DNA of 8,181 bases from an uncultured Pseudomonadales bacterium (lineage in GTDB: Bacteria; Pseudomonadota; Gammaproteobacteria; Pseudomonadales; Pseudohongiellaceae). Made by a program: the position numbers and the translations under genes. This document shows positions 1 through 5,036 of this stretch, in pieces. Where the stretch lies: contig CALKDE010000006.1 of the NCBI GenBank assembly GCA_938082955.1, positions 1 through 8,181 of the forward strand, written 5' to 3'. A model generated the notes under the pieces. The model was not told where the DNA came from, did not search any database, and worked only from the letters and a program-made list of their open reading frames with translations. Position 1 is the stretch's first letter; each line of letters starts with the position of its first letter.

Positions 1-110
1 CCGCCTCCTGGAACCATAACCGCCAGAGCTTCATCGCTCTGCGCCGTTAAATTGAGTTGTGGTACGAGTAATACAGCTGCGACTGCAACCGAATTGATTA
101 ATTTTCGCAT
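1..110 (-). CDS. Exported protein, N-terminal fragment (3' end outside window)
   Basis: An open frame starts at the ATG at 110-108 and runs off the left edge of the window, giving 36 complete codons. The visible protein begins MRKLINSVAVAAVLLVPQ, a classic Sec signal peptide: basic n-region (Arg2, Lys3), a hydrophobic core over about residues 7-16, and a plausible signal peptidase I site after Leu-Thr-Ala23. The mature start (QSDEALAVM, then VPGG) is too short to assign a family. A G-run about ten bases upstream of the ATG is a weak Shine-Dalgarno candidate. The gene is divergent from the selenoprotein gene and has an AT-rich stretch upstream (about 131-185) suited to a promoter. I am fairly sure it is a real gene because signal peptide and start fit together, but its function is unknown. 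Confidence 0.6.
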   Translation of the reverse strand, partial: MRKLINSVAVAAVLLVPQLNLTAQSDEALAVMVPGG

Positions 111-319
111 AAACGTTAACCCCATTAACTTACTGATTTTATTCTATAATTTATTAAATTCGATACTATGTATTTTAACAGTTTTCTACGCCCTTCAGCC
201 ATCATAGAATGACTGATCGAGCCCTAAAGCTGGCTCGCAGTATACCTCATTGTCACTATATTGGAGCGTTTGCGACCTAATTTGAGGCGATTGTTGAACT
301 ATATTAAGAGAATCCACCC
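111..319. promoter_or_regulatory. Divergent intergenic region, probable promoters for both flanking genes
   Basis: These 209 bases separate two divergent genes. The half nearest the minus-strand gene (131-185) is very AT-rich, with TATAGA-like and TAAAAT-like hexamers on the minus strand, so it probably holds that gene's promoter. On the plus strand a TATATT hexamer at 300-305 or 257-262 could be a -10 box, but I found no convincing -35 partner. A perfect inverted repeat, CGAGCC-8 nt-GGCTCG, lies at 218-237. It has no following T-run in either direction, so it fits an operator or RNA hairpin better than a terminator. A weak Shine-Dalgarno (AAGAGA, 306-311) lies eight bases before the ATG at 320. 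No ORF of note is present. Confidence 0.4.
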
Positions 320-946
320 ATGAACGAGATCGTATTAGACATATTTACCGACTACATTTGACCTTGGTGTTACCTCAGTACCGTGAGTATTGAAAAACTG
401 AAGCAGAATTATCCAGTGAAAACACGTTGGATTCATTTCCCGCTTCACCGGGAAACGCCACAGGAGGGAAAGTCCTTAGCACAGCTGTTTGCTGGGCGTG
501 ATCTCGCGCCTATGCGTGAGCGAATGAAGACACTGATGGCTGAGGCTGGGTTGGAATACGGTGACCGCACCCATACCTTCAATAGTCGACTTGCACAGGA
601 ACTTGGCAAATGGGCCGACAGCAAGCCAGGCGGCGAGGCGATACATGACGCACTCTATCGGGCCTACTTTGTAGACAACAAAAATATTGGCGATGTCGAT
701 GAGTTAGTCGTGATTGCCCAAGCTGTTGGTTTGGATGCTCTTGAGGCGCGACGCGTAATCATTGACAGAGAATATAAGGAAGCGGTAGATGAAGACTGGC
801 AGCGGTCTCGTGAGACTGGCGTCACGGGCGTGCCGACATTCTTTAGCAATGACTTGGTCGTCGTTGGCTGCCAACCCTATGAGACCTTAGAGAAGTTTGT
901 TTTACACTTAATTCAAATGAATTCGAATCAAAATGAGGCCGGATGA
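320..946 (+). CDS. DsbA/FrnE-like thioredoxin-fold selenoprotein (Sec14, UPWC active site)
   Basis: Read from ATG 320 with the in-frame TGA at 359-361 taken as selenocysteine, this gives 208 residues. The start reads MNEIVLDIFTDYI-U-PWCYLS, the beta-strand and active-site helix of the DsbA/FrnE (2-hydroxychromene-2-carboxylate isomerase-like, GST-kappa-like) family, where the motif is normally CPWC or CPFC. The TGA sits exactly on the first, nucleophilic Cys; Cys17 is the resolving residue. Further family marks are the helical insertion (about residues 60-145) ending in RAYFVDNKNIGD, and GVTGVP with the cis-proline at Pro172. An extra Cys184 follows in VGCQPYE, where relatives often have Ala. 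No signal peptide is seen, so it is probably cytoplasmic. Starting at the GTG at 383 would remove the first strand and the whole active site, so that start is wrong. The likely role is thiol/selenol redox or glutathione-type chemistry; the substrate is unknown. It overlaps the halohydrin dehalogenase gene downstream. Confidence 0.85.
359..392 (+). promoter_or_regulatory. UGA selenocysteine codon with bacterial SECIS-like hairpin
   Basis: The UGA (359-361) is followed by a hairpin in the coding sequence. CUCA (374-377) pairs perfectly with UGAG (384-387); C373 is bulged, and UA (371-372) pairs with UA (388-389) below it. Weak GU pairs may extend the base. The apical loop GUACCG (378-383) starts with G-U and begins after 16 intervening bases. 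As I recall, the bacterial SECIS consensus needs a short apical loop with G in its first two positions, roughly 16-37 nt after the UGA, and the E. coli fdhF element has a bulge three pairs below a G-containing loop followed by U. The geometry therefore fits, though the stem is short. Its role would be to recruit SelB with Sec-tRNA to the UGA. Confidence 0.65.
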
Positions 947-1611
947 TGACTACTAGAACCGCACTAGTAACTTGCTGCGATAGATACATGGGCAAGGCGA
1001 TCAAGGAAAAGTTTGAAGAGCTTGATATCAATGTAATCGCCGGCCCATCGTTGATGCACAGCGAACAAGAAGTCAACGAACTCGTGGCCAATGCTGGCGA
1101 CATTGACATCCTCGTTGCTAATCTTGCCGAGCCACCGATGACGGGACCGGTGCAGAGCATCGACAATGAAAACTGGAATCTACTGTTCGATTCGCTAGTC
1201 CATCCGCTGATGTATCTTGTGCGTGCAGTCACGCCGCAAATGTTAGCGAGAAAGCGTGGAAAAATTATCGCGGTAACCAGTGCCGCACCGCTGCGTGGCA
1301 TCCCAAATAATGCCGCCTACTGTGCGGCACGCGGTGCACAAAACGGTTTCATCAAAGCGGTTGGACTAGAGTTGGCACGCAGCAATATTCAGGTAAATGC
1401 GATCGCGCAGAATTACATCAACAACAACACCTACTATCCAGACGATATTCTCGAGAATGAAAAATTTCTAGAACACGTAAAACGTAATGTGCCTACGAGA
1501 AAAATCGGCGCGGCAAGCGAAACTGCACAACTTGCCGCCTACCTCTCGCATGAAGACTGCAGCCATATGGTAGGACAGATAATTCCTTTGGCGGGTGGCT
1601 GGGCTACCTAA
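943..1611 (+). CDS. Halohydrin dehalogenase (SDR-derived haloalcohol/epoxide lyase)
   Basis: The 222-residue protein has the Rossmann-like fold of short-chain dehydrogenases but the catalytic signature of halohydrin dehalogenases: Ser113-x12-Tyr126-x3-Arg130, with Arg where true SDRs have Lys. The N-terminal glycine-rich NAD(P) loop is replaced by Thr10-x4-Tyr15-x-Gly17, the second family signature (T-x4-F/Y-x-G), which marks the halide-binding site. Asn157-Tyr158 in AIAQNY aligns by eye with the halide-pocket NY of HheC, and the C-terminal GQIIPLAGGW matches the family. The family converts vicinal halohydrins to epoxides plus halide, and reversibly opens epoxides with halide, cyanide or azide, without cofactor. 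It is shorter than HheC (about 254 aa), lacking the C-terminal tail. ATG 943 overlaps the upstream stop; ATG 946 is equally plausible, since GAGG at 935-938 lies four bases before the first and seven before the second. The alternative is a catalytically altered SDR of unknown role, which I think less likely. Confidence 0.83.
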   Translation: MMTTRTALVTCCDRYMGKAIKEKFEELDINVIAGPSLMHSEQEVNELVANAGDIDILVANLAEPPMTGPVQSIDNENWNLLFDSLVHPLMYLVRAVTPQMLARKRGKIIAVTSAAPLRGIPNNAAYCAARGAQNGFIKAVGLELARSNIQVNAIAQNYINNNTYYPDDILENEKFLEHVKRNVPTRKIGAASETAQLAAYLSHEDCSHMVGQIIPLAGGWAT

Positions 1612-1622
1612 ACAAGTTTACT

Positions 1623-2837
1623 TTACGCGCTTGGACCAGCTACTACACCGCTATCATGTAGCTTGCCAATCTCACCCCTGGAGAGGCCGAGCGTGAGCTC
1701 AAGTATTTCATCGGTATGCTGACCAAGCACGGGTGCAGGTGTCACCGGGACGTTTCCTAAGCCCTCAAAGTTTAGTGGATTCGATGGCATTAGATACTCA
1801 CCGATACCCGGCTGCTCCACTTTTTCGAACAACGGATTGTCAATGCTGCAGTCACTATCGCTCTGAACAAGTTGCTGTATCGTTTGATACGGTCCCCAGC
1901 ATACGGATGCTTGATCGAGCGCTTGATGCACTGAGTGCGAATCTCGTTGACCGAACCAGGGCTGGAAGAGTTCCTTCAATTTTTCGCGCGCCTTAAAACG
2001 ATCACCCTCATTGCTAAAGTTGAGACCTAGACTCGCTTCCAGCTCTGCAACCTGTGCCTGTGTCTGCGTGACCCGCACTATTGCATTCCACTGATTCGGG
2101 CTGACTCCAACTATCATCACGCGCTCGCCATCCATGCACTTGAAGTCATGGCCGAAGCTACCGAACACGTGGTTGCCGACAGGCTGACGGGACTGCTTGT
2201 TCACCTCTGCCTCGGCTAGATAACCTAGATGCCCCATAGTTGCCAGAGCAACGTCGGCTAGCGCAAGTCGTATAAACTGACCTTGACCATGAATTCTTCT
2301 GTGCCGCTCGGCAGTAAGCAAACCTAGGGCGATGTGTTGACCGGCTATGACATCCCAGGCTGGAAAGGGATTATTACTCGGGCTCTCGCCATCGCCGCTA
2401 AGAAACGGTAGCCCCACCTTGCTGTTAACCGTGTAGTCCAAGGCACTGCCGCCGTGGCGATCCCCGGTTAGATTGAGGTAGATGAGATCTTGGCGCCGCG
2501 CGCGCAGTGTTGTCTCAGCAAGCCAACCCTTCGCAGGAAAGTTTGTAAGAAAGATACCAGCGTCTTCACCATCAGCGCAGATGAGCTGCGTGATAAGTTC
2601 CTTCCCTTCGGGTTTGCGGAAGTCGACAGCGAAGGAGCGCTTGCCTTTGTTCAAGCTGTGCCAATACAGACTCTTGCCTTTGTCAGTGACCGGCCAGCGG
2701 CGATAGTCGATGCCGCCCCCGATCTGATCGAAGCGAATAACATCCGCTCCCAGTTGTGCCAACGTCATTCCACCGGAGGGAGCGGCTATAAAAGCACTCC
2801 CCTCAACTACACGCATTCCACTTAGTAAGGCTTGCAA
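1623..2837 (-). CDS. mct: 2-methylfumaryl-CoA isomerase (mesaconyl-CoA C1-C4 CoA transferase)
   Basis: This 404-residue class III (CaiB/BaiF) CoA-transferase closely matches my memory of the Chloroflexus Mct protein across its length: the start GMRVVEGSAF, then AQLGADVIRFD, GGGIDYRRWPV, LNKGKRS, DYTVN, AERHRR, VEQPGIGEYLMP, LGQHTDEIL and the end LHDSGVVAGP. Asp162 in AWDVIAGQ is the expected catalytic aspartate that carries the acyl-CoA anhydride in this family. Mct moves CoA within one molecule, from the C1 to the C4 carboxyl of mesaconate (EC 5.4.1.3), a step of the 3-hydroxypropionate bicycle. The start is TTG (2837-2835): it gives the same N-terminal length as the remembered homologue and has a good Shine-Dalgarno, GGAG, five bases upstream. 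It is convergent with the halohydrin dehalogenase gene, 11 bp apart. It lies 121 bp downstream of the dehydrogenase that would make its substrate, and appears to have its own promoter in that gap. Confidence 0.9.
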   Translation of the reverse strand: MQALLSGMRVVEGSAFIAAPSGGMTLAQLGADVIRFDQIGGGIDYRRWPVTDKGKSLYWHSLNKGKRSFAVDFRKPEGKELITQLICADGEDAGIFLTNFPAKGWLAETTLRARRQDLIYLNLTGDRHGGSALDYTVNSKVGLPFLSGDGESPSNNPFPAWDVIAGQHIALGLLTAERHRRIHGQGQFIRLALADVALATMGHLGYLAEAEVNKQSRQPVGNHVFGSFGHDFKCMDGERVMIVGVSPNQWNAIVRVTQTQAQVAELEASLGLNFSNEGDRFKAREKLKELFQPWFGQRDSHSVHQALDQASVCWGPYQTIQQLVQSDSDCSIDNPLFEKVEQPGIGEYLMPSNPLNFEGLGNVPVTPAPVLGQHTDEILELTLGLSRGEIGKLHDSGVVAGPSA

Positions 2838-2870
2838 GTTTGCTCCACGATTTATTCGAGATGATTTAAT

Positions 2871-2890
2871 TGGGACTATTATAGTCTAGC
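2871..2890 (-). promoter_or_regulatory. Probable mct promoter -10 inside a 13-bp palindrome
   Basis: In the gap upstream of mct the minus strand carries a perfect TATAAT hexamer (2883-2878), about 40 bases before the TTG start, giving a leader of roughly 34 nt. It is embedded in the perfect palindrome GACTAT-T-ATAGTC (2874-2886). I see no good -35 at 16-18 bp spacing (nearest hexamers GTATTT or GGTATT near 2901-2907), so the promoter may be weak or activator-dependent. A palindrome over the -10 box would suit a repressor operator. This suggests that mct can be transcribed separately from the dehydrogenase gene upstream. Confidence 0.4.
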
Positions 2891-2958
2891 TTGTTCGACT
2901 AAATACCCTATCCCTATTGATCTTGCGCATCGACTGGCCCTGATTTTGACCAAGAGCC

Positions 2959-4620
2959 TCAGGTAGATCCTTCGATCAACTCTCGAGCAACAACTTTAAT
3001 TGCCAAAACTTCTTCCGCACCCTCAAATATAGAAAGTACGCGAGCGTCCACGAAAAGGCGACTTACCGCCGACTCCTCTGCATAGCCCATGCCCCCATGA
3101 ATCTGCAATGCTTCACGGCATAGCATCTCGGCAGCGCGGCAACTAAACAATTTCACTAGGCTAGCCTCCATCTGACCGGCACCATCATCCATTAATTCCG
3201 CTACAGCATAGCTAAATTGCCGCGCTGCTGTGAGTGTCGCCAGCAGCCTAGCCAATTTAATCTGAGTAAGTTGGTAATCTGCGATAGCGCTACCGAATAC
3301 TTTCCTGCCTTTTGCATAGGAGAGCGCGCGCTCGAATGCAGCCTGCATCAAACCCGTCGCGCGCGCAGCTGTCTGGATTCTTCCGCCAGCGAAGCCTGCC
3401 ATGGTGAAATAAAACCCCTTGCCTTCGCCCGCTTCCTCACCAACAAGATTCTCAGCTGGAACGAAAAAGTCTTCAAAAAATAAATCATAGGAATGCATGC
3501 CGCGATAGCCGATAGTTGCAATGGCCTTTCCAGTTAAAGAACCACCATCGGGCTGTACATGCTTAAAATCATGCCCGCTGAACGACGGCTTTTCTACTAG
3601 AAACAAACTAAGTCCTTTATAGCCTAGTGAAGAGTCCTTCTTGCTACGCGCCAATACGACAAGCAACTGTGACTTCCCCGCAAAGGTGCACCATGTCTTG
3701 CTACCATTAAGCAGCCATCCGTTCTCGGCTGAAGTTGCTTTAAGAGAAACCGCAGCGACATCAGAGCCGGTATTGGGCTCGGTGATAGAGATCGCACAGA
3801 GCATGTCCCCTGAGGCAAGCAGAGGCAGCCATTTCTGTTGTTGCTGCCCGGTTCCACCACTGAGCAGCGCTCGTGCGGCGATTTCCGGCCTCGTTATCAA
3901 GCTACCTGCCGCGCCAAGGGAGCCCCGAGATAGTTCTTCTGTCACAACGATCATGCTAAGACTATCTGGACGATCGTCTGGCTGGAGCCCGCCGAATCGT
4001 TCCGGTATACACGTACCGAAACAACCTAGTTCTGCTGCGCCTTGAAGGATTACGTCGGGAATGTCTTCATCAAAACGGTGGATCTGTTCGGCAAGCGGCA
4101 GCACTACTTCATTGGCAAAACGGTAAAACGTTTCTCGCACGAGTTCCTTCTCTTCGCTCAATAATGAGGGCAGGCGCTGAATATCATTTCCAACTATCTC
4201 ACTGCCTAGACTCGACAGAAATCCTGCACTCGCGTACGTGTCTAGTAGCTTCCTATAAACAGCCCCCACGTGCATTTCCAATAATTTTGCTCTATCTAGA
4301 CCGACGTCAGTTGCCCGAGCGACTAAGCGATTTAGAACGCTCTGCAAGGTCTCTGCGCAAAAGCTCAGCGCAAGTTGCTGTGTGAATTTTTGTGTGGTTA
4401 ATTTCTGCGCGTAGTCACTAAATGCCATTGCGGCCGACAGCTCCGCCATACAGAATGCCAATTCGTAGCTGGGAAGCTGCCAGTTATCTAATAGCTTTCC
4501 GTCAAAGTCTCCATCACTAGAGCATTTCTCTTTTATATAAGAACAAGCAACCAGCACCTGCTGCTTCAACTCGGCTAGTTCAATATTCGCTTCTTCGAGA
4601 TGTTCGGAGTGTATTGTCAT
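2959..4620 (-). CDS. mcd: Acyl-CoA dehydrogenase with long N-terminal extension, Mcd-like (methylsuccinyl-CoA dehydrogenase)
   Basis: The protein has 553 residues, whereas usual acyl-CoA dehydrogenases have about 380-400. The extra roughly 150 residues form a helical N-terminal domain (LPSYELAFCMAELSAA near 49-64), as in (2S)-methylsuccinyl-CoA dehydrogenase of the ethylmalonyl-CoA pathway, which has this length. The catalytic part (about 155-550) shows SLITRPEIAARALLSGGT, the FAD/substrate loop SITEPNTGSDVAA (278-290), GSKTW (306-310), RKVFGSAIADYQ (439-450), QIHGGMGY (506-513), and IFEG with the probable catalytic base Glu533. The reaction would be FAD-dependent oxidation of methylsuccinyl-CoA to mesaconyl-C1-CoA, with electrons going to ETF. 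That product is the substrate of the mct product encoded next downstream, which strongly supports the assignment. The start at ATG 4620 has only a weak Shine-Dalgarno. Another N-extended acyl-CoA dehydrogenase subfamily remains possible; the substrate is not proven by sequence. Confidence 0.72.
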   Translation of the reverse strand: MTIHSEHLEEANIELAELKQQVLVACSYIKEKCSSDGDFDGKLLDNWQLPSYELAFCMAELSAAMAFSDYAQKLTTQKFTQQLALSFCAETLQSVLNRLVARATDVGLDRAKLLEMHVGAVYRKLLDTYASAGFLSSLGSEIVGNDIQRLPSLLSEEKELVRETFYRFANEVVLPLAEQIHRFDEDIPDVILQGAAELGCFGTCIPERFGGLQPDDRPDSLSMIVVTEELSRGSLGAAGSLITRPEIAARALLSGGTGQQQQKWLPLLASGDMLCAISITEPNTGSDVAAVSLKATSAENGWLLNGSKTWCTFAGKSQLLVVLARSKKDSSLGYKGLSLFLVEKPSFSGHDFKHVQPDGGSLTGKAIATIGYRGMHSYDLFFEDFFVPAENLVGEEAGEGKGFYFTMAGFAGGRIQTAARATGLMQAAFERALSYAKGRKVFGSAIADYQLTQIKLARLLATLTAARQFSYAVAELMDDGAGQMEASLVKLFSCRAAEMLCREALQIHGGMGYAEESAVSRLFVDARVLSIFEGAEEVLAIKVVARELIEGST

Positions 4621-4724
4621 TACTGTGGCTCAGATTTTTAGCTTAATAAACTGAATAGAGAAGGATTAGGGATTTTATTCGATATCGCCTGCAATTGCGA
4701 TCCATGCCCCCTCGAAGACAGCGC

Positions 4725-4746
4725 GGATAGAGCTCGGATAGGGCTC
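4725..4746. repeat. Tandem 11-bp direct repeat
   Basis: GGATAGAGCTC (4725-4735) is followed immediately by GGATAGGGCTC (4736-4746), differing at one base. It may be a recent slippage duplication or a pair of protein-binding half-sites about one helical turn apart. It lies about 105-126 bp upstream of the dehydrogenase start. Confidence 0.6.
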
Positions 4747-4749
4747 GAT

Positions 4750-4783
4750 GGAGTGACCTGAGCGTCGACTCCTTTTATCTTTT
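4750..4783 (+). terminator. Terminator-like hairpin plus T-rich tract, plus strand, with no obvious gene feeding it
   Basis: GGAGT (4750-4754) plus GAC (4755-4757) pairs with GTC (4764-4766) and ACTCC (4768-4772), with one bulged G at 4767 and a six-base loop. This makes an eight-pair stem, followed by a T-rich run (TTTTATCTTTT, 4773-4783). The shape is that of a Rho-independent terminator reading left to right. No plus-strand gene ends upstream of it, so it may close a small or antisense transcript, or be fortuitous. Read on the minus strand it has no T-run. Confidence 0.35.
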
Positions 4784-4806
4784 GCGTTCCGAGACTCAGC
4801 CTGAAG

Positions 4807-4849
4807 GAGCTAGATATAGCTCTATCAGAAACTATCAGCTGTTAGCTGA
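4807..4849. repeat. Two adjacent hairpins and a 7-bp direct repeat spaced one helical turn
   Basis: GAGCTA-GATA-TAGCTC (4807-4822) and TCAGCT-GTT-AGCTGA (4835-4849) are perfect six-pair inverted repeats. CTATCAG occurs at 4822-4828 and again at 4832-4838, start-to-start distance 10 bp. This spacing suits a regulator bound on one face of the DNA. No T-run follows, so neither hairpin is a standard terminator. Confidence 0.4.
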
Positions 4850-4852
4850 GCG

Positions 4853-5029
4853 TTGAAAGTGTTTACATTTATCATGCAGGGCCTATTTCTCTCGCATCGC
4901 CTGCTTCTGTCAGCCGACGTAATTCTTATTGATCATAAAAATGCCTTATTGGTAGCCAAATCCTCCGACACAAACGAACTACCCAAGCTTATCAATTCAA
5001 TGATGATGCAAAACCCTAAGCCCGACTAG
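4853..5029 (+). pseudogene. Small ORF, possible remnant of a sugar-nucleotide transferase C-terminal piece
   Basis: An open frame runs from a TTG at 4853 (or the ATG at 4874, giving 51 residues) to TAG at 5027-5029; a TGA at 4847-4849 closes it upstream. The stretch SADVILIDHKNALLVAKS is patterned like the region after the catalytic domain of mannose-1-phosphate guanylyltransferases (D-V-V-V-D-T-x-D-A-L-L-V-A). The following ELPKLINSM matches the usual KKVVE-type helix. There is no convincing Shine-Dalgarno and no room for a full-length gene (about 350-480 aa). It is either a decayed fragment or a chance frame. The resemblance is by eye and weak. Confidence 0.2.
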
Positions 5030-5036
5030 AGCCTTT

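Larger units (their letters stand above)
4621..5036. other. 416-bp intergenic region with repeats and hairpins
   Basis: This gap separates the dehydrogenase start from the end of the serine hydrolase gene; both are on the minus strand. The part next to the dehydrogenase (4630-4680) is AT-rich and should hold its promoter, though I cannot pick a clear -35/-10 pair. The rest holds an imperfect tandem duplication of 11 bp (4725-4735 and 4736-4746, one mismatch), a terminator-like hairpin, two compact hairpins with a 7-bp direct repeat, and a small plus-strand ORF, each listed separately. Short palindromes CGATATCG (4680-4687) and GCAATTGC (4691-4698) are also present. There is no tRNA or CRISPR-like pattern. 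Confidence 0.5.

Noticed and set aside
359..361. TGA as a nonsense mutation or sequencing error making a pseudogene
   Set aside because: It would be a coincidence for a random stop to hit exactly the nucleophilic Cys codon with a suitable hairpin after it, while the remaining 190-odd codons stay intact. It cannot be fully excluded from one sequence.
359..361. Genome-wide reassignment of UGA (for example to Trp)
   Set aside because: Trp is encoded by TGG throughout, TGA is used as a normal stop for the dehydrogenase gene, and the family needs Cys/Sec, not Trp, at this column.
383..946. GTG at 383 as the true start of the DsbA-like gene
   Set aside because: It drops the first beta-strand and active-site motif, has no Shine-Dalgarno in front, and sits inside the SECIS-like loop. 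The upstream frame from 320 matches the family residue by residue.
843..1301. 152-residue minus-strand frame opposite the operon
   Set aside because: It is antisense to two well-supported genes, has no recognisable motifs and looks compositionally like a shadow frame.
943..1611. Ordinary NAD(P)-dependent short-chain dehydrogenase
   Set aside because: The glycine-rich cofactor loop is missing and the catalytic Lys is Arg; both changes match the halohydrin dehalogenase signatures.
1609..1620. TAAAC-AA-GTTTA inverted repeat between the convergent genes as a bidirectional terminator
   Set aside because: The stem is only five AT-rich pairs with a two-base loop, too weak to support a terminator call.
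3641..4045. 134-residue plus-strand frame inside the acyl-CoA dehydrogenase gene
   Set aside because: Antisense shadow of conserved coding sequence; Cys/Ser/Pro-rich low-information protein without domain features.
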